Positions 27,486 to 36,607 are shown, counted from the stretch's first letter. The stretch: DNA of 64,000 nt from HGM10611 sp964384805 (GCA_964384805.1 CAYLLO010000002.1:1-64000); one strand, 5' to 3'. Translations and numbers: made by a program. The notes: generated by a model not told the origin, from the letters alone.

Positions 27486-27514
27486 AAACTTCTCTCCTGA
27501 ATTTCAACTCTTTT
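27475..27514. terminator. Bidirectional terminator between yidD-like gene and rubrerythrin
   Basis: AAAAGAGTTGAAA (27475-27487) and TTTCAACTCTTTT (27502-27514) form a perfect 13-bp stem with T runs on both strands. The plus gene's stop lies inside the left arm and the minus gene's stop is 10 bp beyond, so both convergent genes end here. Confidence 0.92.
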
Positions 27515-27523
27515 TTTATTAGA

Positions 27524-28057
27524 TTAGTAATTTTCTTTTCTTACTTCAAAGAAACTTTGAGGATGAGCACATACTGGACATACTAAAGGAGCTTTTTTAC
27601 CCATTACTAAATGCCCACAATTACGACATTCCCACATTGTTTCTTCACTTTTTTCGAATACTTTTTGCATTTCTACATTATTTAATAATGCACGATATCT
27701 TTCTTCATGTGATTTTTCAATTGCTGCTACCATTCTAAATTGATACGCTAAAGCTTTAAATCCTTCTTCTTCGGCTTCTTTTGCGAAAGCATCATACATA
27801 TCAGTCCATTCATAATTTTCACCTTCAGCAGCAGCTAGTAAGTTTTGAGCAGTATCACCTAATTCACCTAATGCCTTAAACCACATTTTAGCATGTTCTT
27901 TTTCATTATTAGCAGTTTGTTCAAAAATAGCAGCAATTTGTTCATACCCTTCTTTTCTAGCAACGCTAGCAAAATATGTATATTTATTTCTTGCTTGACT
28001 TTCTCCAGCAAACGCTGTCATTAAATTTTTTTCTGTTTTCGATCCTTTTAATTCCAT
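27524..28057 (-). CDS. rbr: Rubrerythrin
   Basis: Rubrerythrin reduces hydrogen peroxide in anaerobes. A ferritin-like diiron domain (GESQARNKYTYFA, ANNEKEHAKMWFK, AIEKSHEERYRAL with Glu/His ligands) is followed by a rubredoxin-like iron site with CRNCGH and CPVCAHP. The reading frame extends to 28129, but that would overlap perR; the ATG at 28057 begins the canonical MELKGSKTEKNL. It sits 22 bp after perR, so PerR probably represses it with itself and peroxide relieves the block. Confidence 0.96.
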   Translation of the reverse strand: MELKGSKTEKNLMTAFAGESQARNKYTYFASVARKEGYEQIAAIFEQTANNEKEHAKMWFKALGELGDTAQNLLAAAEGENYEWTDMYDAFAKEAEEEGFKALAYQFRMVAAIEKSHEERYRALLNNVEMQKVFEKSEETMWECRNCGHLVMGKKAPLVCPVCAHPQSFFEVRKENY

Positions 28058-28079
28058 TATTTTTATACCCTTTCTTATT

Positions 28080-28460
28080 TTAATTATTTTTTTGGCAATG
28101 AGAACAAATTCCCTGTAAAGATAATTCATATCTTTCGATTAAAGAATCAGTTTTTGTAGCAAAATCATTAATTAATTCTCTAATATTTTCATCCATTATA
28201 TCAATTACTTTACCACAATTTTTACATACAAAATGAGAATGCAGAACGACAGTTTTATCAAATCGTTCATTATCTCCAACAATTTTAATTTTTTTAATTA
28301 ACCCTTGTTCATAAAGCAAATTCAAATTGCGGTAGACAGTTCCTAAACTAATATTAGTTATACTTTCCCTTGCTCGAGTATAAATCATATCAACCGTTGG
28401 ATGATCGTCACTTTCTCTTACTACTCTTAAAATAGCCTCTCTTTGTTTACTGTTTCTCAT
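28080..28460 (-). CDS. perR: Fur-family peroxide regulator, PerR type
   Basis: A metal-dependent winged-helix repressor. Recognition region ISLGTVYRNLNLL, regulatory metal ligands around HPT (His20), NERFD (Asp68) and HSHF, and structural Zn cysteines CKNC (79-82) and CSHC (119-122). Asp at the NRFD-type position is the PerR rather than Fur feature. At 126 residues it is short but complete; the N-terminal helix is brief. Its own promoter carries a perfect 7-1-7 Per box, so it is probably autoregulated, with rubrerythrin downstream as target. Confidence 0.9.
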   Translation of the reverse strand: MRNSKQREAILRVVRESDDHPTVDMIYTRARESITNISLGTVYRNLNLLYEQGLIKKIKIVGDNERFDKTVVLHSHFVCKNCGKVIDIMDENIRELINDFATKTDSLIERYELSLQGICSHCQKNN

Positions 28461-28471
28461 ATTTCACCTTA

Positions 28472-28490
28472 AATAGTAATGATTACTATT
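28472..28490. promoter_or_regulatory. Per/Fur box of the perR-rbr operon
   Basis: AATAGTAATGATTACTATT is a perfect 9-1-9 inverted repeat. It has the 7-1-7 layout of Fur-family boxes (Per box TTATAAT-N-ATTATAA) and lies between the expected transcription start and the perR ribosome binding site. Confidence 0.85.
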
Positions 28491-28499
28491 ATCAATTAT

Positions 28500-28528
28500 A
28501 TTATAATATAATCAATAATTCTTGTCAA
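28500..28528 (-). promoter_or_regulatory. Consensus promoter of perR-rbr
   Basis: TTGACA (28523-28528), 17-bp spacer, TATAAT (28500-28505) on the minus strand: 12 of 12 consensus bases with ideal spacing. The -10 is inside an 18-bp AT palindrome (28495-28512). Confidence 0.92.
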
Positions 28529-28565
28529 GATTTTATATAACTATTATTTACTAATTGTGATAATT

Positions 28566-30311
28566 TTATTCTTTAAATTGATATTGATATAGATTAGCAT
28601 AAACACCATTAAGTTTTAATAAATCTTCGTGATTACCTTTTTCAATAATTCCTTCATTATTAATAACCATAATTTCATCTGCATTTTTAACAGTTGATAA
28701 ACGATGAGCAACCACAATTGTTGTACGACCAATACTTAATTTCTCTAATGCTGCTTGAATTTGCATTTCTGTCATATTATCTAAAGCACTAGTGGCCTCA
28801 TCCAATATTAAAATGGGAGGATTTTTTAAAAATGCTCTCGCAATTGAAATACGTTGTTTTTGACCTCCAGATAGTTTGACCCCTCGTTCTCCGACATTAG
28901 TATCATAACCTTCCTCTAAATTCATAATAAAATCATGAATATTAGCTTTTTTACATGCTTCAATAATTTCTTCATCAGTTGCTTGGAAATTACCATAAGC
29001 AATATTATCTTTGATAGTACCACCAAATAAGAATACATCTTGGGCTACCATACCAATTTGTTTGCGTAAAGAATGGCGCGTATATTTTCTAATATCTACA
29101 TCATCTATTTTAATGCTTCCTGATAATATTTCATAAAAACGAGGAATTAAATGACAAATTGTCGTTTTTCCGCCTCCTGATGGTCCTACTAAAGCAATTG
29201 TTTTTCCTTTTGAAATTTCAAATGAAATATTAGATAAAACTAATTTTTTAGGATCAAAATCTTTATATTCAGAAGTTTTGACATCATATTTAAAATCAAC
29301 ATTTTCAAAGATAATGCTTTTTTTAAACTCTTTCAATTCAATTGCATTAGCATCATCTAACTCTGCTTGCGTATTCATAATTTCTTGAAAACGGGCAAAC
29401 CCGGTCATTCCATTTTGAATTTGTTCATATATGGCAACTAAAGTCCTAATTGGTGAAATTATCATTGTTACATACAAAATGTATGCTGCAAAATCTCCAC
29501 CATTTATACGGTCATAGTAAAAGAATAAACCACCTGCCACTAAAGCAATAAGATATAAGAAATCCATAAAAAACTGCATTCCTGATCCAAATATTCCCAT
29601 TTCTTTATATGCTTTTCCACGTGCATTTTTAAATTCTTCATTATGTTTATCAAAAACTTTAATTTCATGTTTACTTGCGGTATAAGCCTTAGATACTCTT
29701 ATTCCAGAAACACTACTTTCAACTTGAGAATTAATTATACCCGTTTCTTCACGCATTTGTTTAAAAGCATTACGCATTTTCTTTCTTCTAAACATTGCAT
29801 AAGCAACAATAAATGGTATTGTTATAAAAGTAATTAAAGTTAACCACGGATCAATAGAAATAGCCATTAAGATTCCCGCACCAATTAAAGTAATTAACGA
29901 TAAAAATATATCCTCAGGTCCATGATGAGCCAGTTCTGCAATATCCATTAAGTCATTAATAATTCTAGACATAATAGTTCCCGTTTTGTTTTCATCAAAA
30001 TAACTAAAAGGTAGTGCTTCTAAATGTGCAAATAACTCTTTACGCATATCCCCTTGAATATAGACACCTACCATATGTCCCCAATATTGAATAATAAAAT
30101 TAAGAATCCCTTTAAGAATGTAGATAATCAATAATACGATTGCCACAATAATTAAAGCTTGAATATTTTTGTTTGGAACATAATCATTAATTATATTTCT
30201 AGTTAGTGTAGGATATATTAAATTACATATCGCAACTAAAAAAGCACAAAACAAATCAAAGATAAATAATTTTAAATGTGGTTTATAGTAAGAACAAAAT
30301 TTTTTTAACAT
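28566..30311 (-). CDS. ABC exporter (fused membrane and ATPase half)
   Basis: Type I ABC exporter half-transporter of 581 residues. Six membrane segments occupy about 1-310; the ATPase domain has GPSGGGKTT (Walker A), LSGGQKQRISIARA (signature), ILILDEATSALD (Walker B with catalytic Glu) and VVAHRLST (H loop). All elements are canonical, so it can work as a homodimer. It resembles the MsbA/YfiB-like multidrug or lipid exporters. It stands alone between the chromate transporter terminator and perR; no substrate can be named. Confidence 0.93.
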   Translation of the reverse strand: MLKKFCSYYKPHLKLFIFDLFCAFLVAICNLIYPTLTRNIINDYVPNKNIQALIIVAIVLLIIYILKGILNFIIQYWGHMVGVYIQGDMRKELFAHLEALPFSYFDENKTGTIMSRIINDLMDIAELAHHGPEDIFLSLITLIGAGILMAISIDPWLTLITFITIPFIVAYAMFRRKKMRNAFKQMREETGIINSQVESSVSGIRVSKAYTASKHEIKVFDKHNEEFKNARGKAYKEMGIFGSGMQFFMDFLYLIALVAGGLFFYYDRINGGDFAAYILYVTMIISPIRTLVAIYEQIQNGMTGFARFQEIMNTQAELDDANAIELKEFKKSIIFENVDFKYDVKTSEYKDFDPKKLVLSNISFEISKGKTIALVGPSGGGKTTICHLIPRFYEILSGSIKIDDVDIRKYTRHSLRKQIGMVAQDVFLFGGTIKDNIAYGNFQATDEEIIEACKKANIHDFIMNLEEGYDTNVGERGVKLSGGQKQRISIARAFLKNPPILILDEATSALDNMTEMQIQAALEKLSIGRTTIVVAHRLSTVKNADEIMVINNEGIIEKGNHEDLLKLNGVYANLYQYQFKE

Positions 30312-30371
30312 TGAATTTTTCTCCTTATGTAATTATAATTTTTTTCATTAAAAAAGAGTTTTTTACTTCAT

Positions 30372-30395
30372 AAAAACACTTCTCAAAGAAGTGTT
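30372..30395 (-). terminator. Terminator of the chromate transporter pair
   Basis: AACACTTCT (30375-30383), loop CAA, AGAAGTGTT (30387-30395): perfect 9-bp stem followed by T5 on the minus strand. Confidence 0.8.
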
Positions 30396-30421
30396 AATAA
30401 TTATTAATGAATTAAAATGTC

Positions 30422-30985
30422 CTAAATAACTCCATAGGCAATAATTCCTAATCCTGCTGATATTAATATCAAAATAATCGGATTTATTTTTTTCTTAAAT
30501 ATTAGTTTTAATCCTATTAAAATAACAATAATAACCAAGGCTTTGTAATCAAAAATATAATTAGTCTCAACTCCTGACTTAAAAATCTCCTTTAAGATTA
30601 ATTCGGCAGAAATTACAAAAATCATTCCACACACAACAGCCTTGACGCCATTCATTACAGCATTAACATATTTATTAGTTATAAATTTTTCATATATTTT
30701 AAATATCGCAATAATAATAATAATTGATGGGGTAATCACTCCTAAAGTGGTAATAATTCCCCCTATTATTCCTGCTTGGGAAACTCCGACAAACGTCGCC
30801 ATGTTTATCGCAAATGGACCCGGAGTGGATTCACTAATTGCTAAGAAATTAATTAAATCAGTTTCTGTTAACCACCCCTTCGAAATAACTTCACTTTCAA
30901 TCATCGGAATCATTGCATATCCGCCACCAATAGTGAATAAACCTATCTTAAAAAAAGTCCAGAAAAGTAATAATAACTTAATCAT
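30422..30985 (-). CDS. Chromate transporter family protein, second half
   Basis: A short CHR-family protein of 187 residues. Family motifs are FKIGLFTIGGGYAMIP, LAISESTPGPFAINMATFVG and several membrane helices. Short CHR proteins work in pairs with opposite topology, equivalent to the two halves of long ChrA. It overlaps the partner gene by 8 nt. The family exports chromate in some bacteria, but in gut-type Firmicutes the natural substrate is uncertain. Confidence 0.92.
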   Translation of the reverse strand: MIKLLLLFWTFFKIGLFTIGGGYAMIPMIESEVISKGWLTETDLINFLAISESTPGPFAINMATFVGVSQAGIIGGIITTLGVITPSIIIIIAIFKIYEKFITNKYVNAVMNGVKAVVCGMIFVISAELILKEIFKSGVETNYIFDYKALVIIVILIGLKLIFKKKINPIILILISAGLGIIAYGVI

Positions 30986-31550
30986 TTAATTCACCTTTTG
31001 CTTTCCTTTCTTGGTTGAATATAAATAGATTAATAATTAATCCTAAAATACCACCACCGATAATAATATAAATTGTCGAAATTTCTGGAAAAGCTAACAT
31101 CATTACGACAGCTAACACCAATAAAACATATGTATACCAATATTTTTTATTACCTTTAAAAATTTTAATTGCCGCTAATAAGACCAGTACCCCTACTGCA
31201 CAACGAATTCCCATAAAAGCATACTCAACATATTCTAAAGCTAAAAATTCATCAACGAAAAAAGAAATTATTGTGATAATGACAACTGATGGAAAAACCA
31301 AAGAAAGAGTAGCTAAAATAGCCCCTGGAAATTTGGCAACTTTATAACCTACAAAGGTCGCCGTATTTACAGCTATTGCTCCTGGTGTCGATTCCGCAAT
31401 TGCAATTAAATCTACCATTTCATTAGTTTTTAACCAACCATGTTTTTCAACTACTTCTCTTTCAATAATTGGCAACATTGCTAGTCCACCACCAAAGGTA
31501 AACAATCCTACTTTAAAAAATGTCTTCATTAAAGCCCATATATTTTTCAT
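30978..31550 (-). CDS. Chromate transporter family protein, first half
   Basis: Partner of the downstream CHR protein: FKVGLFTFGGGLAMLP, IAESTPGAIAVNTATFVGYK and about six hydrophobic stretches in 190 residues. The two proteins share the same N-terminal fingerprint, indicating ancient duplication. It is the first gene of a two-gene operon with 8-nt overlap. Anion specificity cannot be read from the sequence. Confidence 0.92.
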   Translation of the reverse strand: MKNIWALMKTFFKVGLFTFGGGLAMLPIIEREVVEKHGWLKTNEMVDLIAIAESTPGAIAVNTATFVGYKVAKFPGAILATLSLVFPSVVIITIISFFVDEFLALEYVEYAFMGIRCAVGVLVLLAAIKIFKGNKKYWYTYVLLVLAVVMMLAFPEISTIYIIIGGGILGLIINLFIFNQERKAKGELND

Positions 31551-31673
31551 ATTTTATAACACCTACTTTTTAACATTGTAATTTTTTATTTCTATTTTTG
31601 TATAACAACATTTTTTATCCATTCAATTTTTTCAATATTGTACGACATTTTAATAAAGAAAAATTAAATGTTG

Positions 31674-33206
31674 TTAATTATCCATTGAATCAAAAACTTC
31701 TAATTTTTTAGTTGGAATAGGTTTACTATCACCATGTTTAACACATATCATCGTAATAAAAGCTAACACACAGAAAACAACGCAATAAGGAAATAAAGCT
31801 GTCATATCAATAATATCCATTATAAGACCAGATAATATTGGAGTTACAATTTGAGCTGCCATTGCTGCAGTATAATAAATTCCCGTATATTTACCAACAT
31901 CGCTAGACTTACTCATTTCCACAACCATTGGATATGAATTTACACTGATTGTAGCCCAACCAATTCCTGCCAAAGCCATAACAACCCAAATTAAAATAGC
32001 CGAATTAGCTCTTACCAAACTTCCTAAAAGGAAAGCTAAAAATAAAATAATAACTCCAACAATTACCATTGTTTTGCGACCATATTTGCTAGATAACATT
32101 CCGATTGGTGCATAACTTACAATTGCAGCTACATTAGCAATTATTAATGGCATCGTAAAACCAGTATCTAATACAGTTCCCGCATAAACACTAAACTTAC
32201 TTGTTGCCGCATTATAAGCCATATACCAAAATGCAACAGCAAACAAAATTAAAATAAAAGATTTTTTGACATCTTTAGGCATTTTTTCTTGAACCATATT
32301 ATTTTCAACAACTTCTTCTTCAATACCATATTCTTTAGATTGTTGTTCCATCTCTTTGACAAATTGGTTTTCTTTAACTTTAATCATAAATATTGTTAAA
32401 CACAATAACATCAATATTCCCAAAACAATAAATGTTAAAGTGTAACTTTTATAATCTTTGGCAAGAAAAGTCATAAAGCCTAAAGCAGTAACTCCACCTG
32501 CTGCTCCCATTAAATTAATAATCGCATTAGCTTTACTTCTAAGCGGTTTAGGAGTTATATCTGGCATTAAGGAAACAGCTGGCGTTCTAAATAATGACAT
32601 TGCTATCAAAATAATAAATAATACAACAATAAATCCAATACAATAACCAATATTATTATCTCTTATTTCAGCAACCTTTTCTGCTCTTACCTCAGCGGCT
32701 AATTCTTTATCTTTATAAAATTTGTTATCAAATAAATAAAGTATATCATCTTCTTTTAATTCATTAGTAGTCGCCTTTAATTCATCATTTTCTTCTATAA
32801 AATAATCATAACTACCAACAGCATAAATTTCACCGTTAGCAGCAACTTTTCCAATTTCTACAGTAACAACTTCCGAAATATTAGCCTCTTTTATTTTATT
32901 TAATTGTGCATTATCAAAAATAGAAATTCCCATAATTAACACCGCAGCGACTAAAGTCCCAAAGAAAATATACGGAGTTCGCTTACCATACTTCGTTTCA
33001 GTTTTATCTGAAAGAGACCCAAAAATTGGCAATAAGACTACTGCTAAAATATTGTCTAGTGCCATAACTATCCCTGACATTGTTTGATTAAATCCAAACG
33101 AGTTAATAAGAATTTTCGCAATAATATTATCATATACTTGCCAAAACATCATGATGATAAAAAATGCGAAACCTATATATAAAGTTCTCTTACTATTTAA
33201 TTTCAT
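31674..33206 (-). CDS. MFS transporter with a large loop insertion
   Basis: A 510-residue permease of the major facilitator superfamily. The first half has LDNILAVVLLPIFGSLSDKT and KYGKRTPYIFFGT, the loop 2-3 signature resembling sugar:cation symporters (GPH/SLC45-like). After the third helix comes a polar insert of about 80 residues (about 108-185, with VAANGEIYAVGSYDY) before transport resumes, unusual for the family. The C-terminal half has GMLSSKYGRKTMVIVG. It is monocistronic. The substrate may be a sugar or glycoside, by family resemblance only. Confidence 0.85.
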   Translation of the reverse strand: MKLNSKRTLYIGFAFFIIMMFWQVYDNIIAKILINSFGFNQTMSGIVMALDNILAVVLLPIFGSLSDKTETKYGKRTPYIFFGTLVAAVLIMGISIFDNAQLNKIKEANISEVVTVEIGKVAANGEIYAVGSYDYFIEENDELKATTNELKEDDILYLFDNKFYKDKELAAEVRAEKVAEIRDNNIGYCIGFIVVLFIILIAMSLFRTPAVSLMPDITPKPLRSKANAIINLMGAAGGVTALGFMTFLAKDYKSYTLTFIVLGILMLLCLTIFMIKVKENQFVKEMEQQSKEYGIEEEVVENNMVQEKMPKDVKKSFILILFAVAFWYMAYNAATSKFSVYAGTVLDTGFTMPLIIANVAAIVSYAPIGMLSSKYGRKTMVIVGVIILFLAFLLGSLVRANSAILIWVVMALAGIGWATISVNSYPMVVEMSKSSDVGKYTGIYYTAAMAAQIVTPILSGLIMDIIDMTALFPYCVVFCVLAFITMICVKHGDSKPIPTKKLEVFDSMDN

Positions 33207-33303
33207 AATCTTTTCCTTTCAAAAATTTAGTTATATTACTTGATTATTTATGTTTATTATATCACATTTTATCAAATTTTGCCTTTAATATGGTTATAAT
33301 AAA

Positions 33304-33322
33304 ACAGGATATGACATCCTGT
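33304..33322 (-). terminator. Terminator after the small membrane protein gene
   Basis: ACAGGAT, loop ATGAC, ATCCTGT with a TTTTATTATA tail on the minus strand, one base after the stop codon of the gene at 33324. Confidence 0.75.
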
Positions 33323-33323
33323 C

Positions 33324-33668
33324 TTAAATAATATTAAAAAATATTAAAATATTTAAAATAAAAGTTCCTAATACAAATGAGAATATATTACAAATAATAC
33401 TAATTGAAAATGCTTTTTTATGATCTTTTAATATTAAATAATACCCTTGGGCTTCAATCCAAATTATTATTATTTCCAATATGATTAATAAAATCCAATA
33501 TACAATTATTTGATCACTTATAATCCCTAAAAGATAATTGAGGGTTATATTCGTTATAATATTCATAAATATGCTCATTAATGGAACGAATTTATTTTTA
33601 TGATAAAACACTAAAATAACCAAAAGCTCTAAAACAATTGTTAATAAACAAGCATACCAATTAATCAT
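33324..33668 (-). CDS. Small membrane protein of unknown function
   Basis: 114 residues, almost entirely hydrophobic, with about four predicted membrane helices and very little loop. GGAGAAAGT precedes the ATG, which lies directly after the stop of the MFS gene, so the two are co-translated. I do not recognise a family. It could be an accessory subunit of the adjacent MFS protein. Confidence 0.65.
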   Translation of the reverse strand: MINWYACLLTIVLELLVILVFYHKNKFVPLMSIFMNIITNITLNYLLGIISDQIIVYWILLIILEIIIIWIEAQGYYLILKDHKKAFSISIICNIFSFVLGTFILNILIFFNII

Positions 33669-34682
33669 TTACTTTCTCCATTTTTGAATCTTATATATTG
33701 ATAAGATAGTTAAAATACTAGAAATAATAACCATTATAATATAAGCATAACTATTATATGGATAAATAATTCCTAAAAAAACTCCAGGAAATAAAACAGA
33801 CGCTAGAATTCCAAAATTAAAACCTTCATGTCCTTGATTTAGTTTATTTAATTCATATAAACTAATCGGCATACTAATATTAATCAACACCATTCCTATT
33901 GACATCAAAACAACTGAATTGGAAAAGAAAATTAAAATAATACAACAAATTCCCATACTAGTAATAATAGTAATTAAACTACCAAATTTATCTCTTATAA
34001 ATCCACCAATAAGTTTTCCTAAAGCTCCTAAACAAGAAAATAAAACAACTAATGTTAGTGAAATTTCAAAATCAAAATGGATTATTTTTCCTAAGAATGA
34101 TCTTAGAAAAACGACAATAACCATTAAAGATATTCCCCAAAATACTCGTCCCTTTGGCTTATGTTGACTTTCTATAACCGTTTGTTCATAATTTTTAATA
34201 CATAGAATAACTATAATACTCAGTATTAAATATAACATCAAAGCCCCATAAACAATTATATTTAATTCATAAAAATTACTTCCTAAGGTAAGACCTATTG
34301 CTCCTAAAGATACAAAAACCCCTAAATGACTAGCTTTAGAAGAATCAATGTTTGTACAAATTTTTCCACCTATAACATGAAATATTTGGTTACCTATTCC
34401 TAAAAAAATAATGCTGATTAACCAATTGTTAATTATAATTCCCAACAATAAACAAATAACAGAAAAAACTATTATCGACTTCCCGAAAAAATACTTATCT
34501 ATTATTATTCCAATAAATGGTTGAAAAACAAAAGCCAGTGAATTATAAATAACAAAAATGTATAAAGCATACTCTATATATTTATGTCCTAAAATTCCTA
34601 CCACTTTGTATCCACAAATAAAATCACAAAGCATATGCATTATAGATAGAGCTAATACTACTATAAAACTTTTTTTATTCAC
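33669..34682 (-). CDS. MFS-like permease
   Basis: A 337-residue protein with about ten to eleven membrane helices. The opening MHMLCDFICGYKVVG with the PFIGIIIDKYF loop and the KLIGGFIRDKFGSLI loop in the second half recall MFS motif A (GxxxDRxGRR). It is somewhat short for an MFS carrier (usually about 400). Middle gene of a three-gene operon between a secreted protein and a small membrane protein. Substrate unknown. Confidence 0.75.
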   Translation of the reverse strand: MNKKSFIVVLALSIMHMLCDFICGYKVVGILGHKYIEYALYIFVIYNSLAFVFQPFIGIIIDKYFFGKSIIVFSVICLLLGIIINNWLISIIFLGIGNQIFHVIGGKICTNIDSSKASHLGVFVSLGAIGLTLGSNFYELNIIVYGALMLYLILSIIVILCIKNYEQTVIESQHKPKGRVFWGISLMVIVVFLRSFLGKIIHFDFEISLTLVVLFSCLGALGKLIGGFIRDKFGSLITIITSMGICCIILIFFSNSVVLMSIGMVLINISMPISLYELNKLNQGHEGFNFGILASVLFPGVFLGIIYPYNSYAYIIMVIISSILTILSIYKIQKWRK

Positions 34683-34694
34683 CTTATCAAACTC

Positions 34695-35141
34695 CTATGC
34701 CACATAGGTAAATTCTACAATAACTACTATATGAAAAGCACCACGGATTCCCTCTACATATCCAAGAATTGCTTCTTCTGTTAAAGCATATGGCATCGTG
34801 ATATAATTTTTAAGTGTTTGATCATGATTATATAATTTATATCCTACAATTTCATAACTAGCCACTTGTGTTTTATCAATATTTTCATCAACAAAAATAG
34901 CTAATTGTTCTTCAGTAATTATGTCTCCAACTTGATATTTTTTAGACGAATCTAATTGCTGGTGATATCTAACAACTGGGACATAAGTATCTTCATACCC
35001 ATTCTCATCAACAACCCCTTCAGTTGTAATCCACACAAAAAGTTTTCCTTCGTCTGTTGATGATTGGTAACAAGAAAAAGGCAATACTGCTACATCTAAC
35101 ATTAATAATCCTAATATTGCATACTTTAATAATTTTATCAT
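34695..35141 (-). CDS. Secreted or anchored protein of unknown function
   Basis: The frame opens at 35162, but AGGAGG lies between that ATG and the one at 35141, so the latter is the start. Residues 1-24 form a signal sequence (IKLLKYAILGLLML, then a Cys at about 24, possibly lipid-modified though the lipobox is poor). The mature about 120 residues contain YQVGDIITEEQLAIFV and end in a hydrophobic strand IVVIVEFTYVA. I recognise no family. It is the first gene of the operon with the MFS-like permease. Confidence 0.65.
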   Translation of the reverse strand: MIKLLKYAILGLLMLDVAVLPFSCYQSSTDEGKLFVWITTEGVVDENGYEDTYVPVVRYHQQLDSSKKYQVGDIITEEQLAIFVDENIDKTQVASYEIVGYKLYNHDQTLKNYITMPYALTEEAILGYVEGIRGAFHIVVIVEFTYVA

Positions 35142-35244
35142 ATATACCTCCTGATATACCATATAACAGTTTAAAAACTATTTTTATTGGTTATAATATA
35201 TTTATTTGTAGTTTTATTATAAGACAAATACTATTTTTATTAAC

Positions 35245-35269
35245 AAAAAGGATATGAAAAATCACATCC
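35245..35269 (-). terminator. Terminator of larA
   Basis: GGATATG (35250-35256) and CACATCC (35263-35269) pair on the minus-strand RNA with one G-U, followed by T5. It lies just after the larA stop. Confidence 0.7.
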
Positions 35270-35274
35270 CTAAT

Positions 35275-36546
35275 TTAAAAAATTACACTAATTCCATCAG
35301 GAATAATTGTTATTTTCTTATTTTTTCCTTTTAATTCTTGAGCTTTAGTAATTGCCTCATCTATTGTGTAAGCATGATCAATATGCATCCCCTTAATAAT
35401 TGCTGGATTACATTTATCCGATACAATAATTACGTGAGCTTTACATAAAATACGAGCTAAAATTTGAGCTTCCCATTGATCAAATTCGGTATCTTTAGGC
35501 TCAACATCATTAAGCTTTTGGTAAGCAACTTCTGCTGAAGCATTATCAGCAAGTAATTTGTAGAAGAAATCTCCTCCTGTACCATCTGCACATGATGAAC
35601 AAATAATAATTACACCACCTGGATTAACACACGCTTCTCCAGCAGTCATTCCTTTAACAGTTTGATAAATATTTTGATCTAATGGATATCCCCCATTAGT
35701 TGTGATAACAATATCTGAACAAACTGGATCAACATGGGCAATTTCTTTGACTAATTCACATCCATGAGCATGAGCTTTTTCTAAGTCTCCCGCAAATGCT
35801 TTGATAATCTTTTTTTCTCCGTTAATAACCACATTTAAAATAAATTGTAAATGAGCAGCTTTAGCAGCAAAAAGCATATCTTTATGAATTGGATTATCTT
35901 GTAAGCTTCCTGCTCTTGCATTCTTATTGGCAATAAACTTTGCATTATGATTCCATAGAACAGTTTTTTTAGAAGCGATGCCTGGTAATACTGATTTTCG
36001 TCCACCGCTGAATCCCGCAAAAAAATGTGGTTCAATGAATCCTTCAGAAATTAATAAATCAGCCTCATCAACTAGTTTATTAACCCAAAGTTCCCCTCCT
36101 GATGGTAAAATTCCTTTAAATGTCATATCTTCATCAATATAAGCATTATGCATAATAATTGTTTCTTCTTTAACAATCTTTGCACCATATTTATTAACTA
36201 ATTCTTCATGAGTAGATGCCCGATGCATACCAGTTGCAATTAAGATAGAAATTTTTACATTTTTATTATATTTTCTAATTTCTTCTAAAATAATTGGCAT
36301 TGTAATATGACTTGGCACTGGGCGAGTGTGATCACTAGATATAACTACAATATGTTTTTTGTTCTTAGCAAGTTCACATAATGGAAGAGAGGCAATTGGA
36401 TGTTCTAATGCGTCTCTAACAAGTTCTGATTCTGATTTTTCAGGAACATACTCCTCAGTTTTCGAAGTTAAAACAGCAGCCACCAATTCATCTGGTATGT
36501 TACAATCAATATATCCTTTATAATAAGGTAATTTAAAATTAGCCAT
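35275..36546 (-). CDS. larA: LarA-type nickel-dependent hydroxyacid racemase
   Basis: A 423-residue homologue of lactate racemase. The residues that hold the nickel-pincer cofactor in Lactiplantibacillus plantarum LarA fall at the same numbers here: His108 (ATGMHRA), His174 (EPHFF), Lys184 (GGRK) and His200 (WNHN). Asp72 and Arg75 (SDHTRP) are also kept. It should racemise lactate or a related 2-hydroxy acid. The cofactor enzymes LarB, LarC and LarE are not in this window. It is the last gene after an LDH2/MDH-family dehydrogenase and malic enzyme, with an attenuator-like hairpin before it. Malate is therefore an alternative substrate. Confidence 0.92.
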   Translation of the reverse strand: MANFKLPYYKGYIDCNIPDELVAAVLTSKTEEYVPEKSESELVRDALEHPIASLPLCELAKNKKHIVVISSDHTRPVPSHITMPIILEEIRKYNKNVKISILIATGMHRASTHEELVNKYGAKIVKEETIIMHNAYIDEDMTFKGILPSGGELWVNKLVDEADLLISEGFIEPHFFAGFSGGRKSVLPGIASKKTVLWNHNAKFIANKNARAGSLQDNPIHKDMLFAAKAAHLQFILNVVINGEKKIIKAFAGDLEKAHAHGCELVKEIAHVDPVCSDIVITTNGGYPLDQNIYQTVKGMTAGEACVNPGGVIIICSSCADGTGGDFFYKLLADNASAEVAYQKLNDVEPKDTEFDQWEAQILARILCKAHVIIVSDKCNPAIIKGMHIDHAYTIDEAITKAQELKGKNKKITIIPDGISVIF

Positions 36547-36580
36547 AATTTAATCCTCTTTTATGAAAATTTTTAAGAAA

Positions 36581-36607
36581 TAATGTGCAACAAATAATTG
36601 CACATTA
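36581..36607. terminator. Hairpin between malic enzyme and larA
   Basis: TAATGTGCAA (36581-36590), 7-nt loop, TTGCACATTA (36598-36607): perfect 10-bp stem. The minus-strand tail is only partly T-rich, so it may be a leaky terminator or an RNA-processing site that lowers larA expression relative to the first two genes. Confidence 0.6.

Noticed and set aside
28058..28129. N-terminal extension of rubrerythrin overlapping perR
   Set aside because: The extra residues do not belong to the family and overlap the end of perR; the ATG at 28057 begins the canonical sequence.
28495..28512. 18-bp AT palindrome as a second Per box
   Set aside because: It contains the perfect -10 and is most simply explained by AT-rich promoter sequence; the 7-1-7 layout is not matched.
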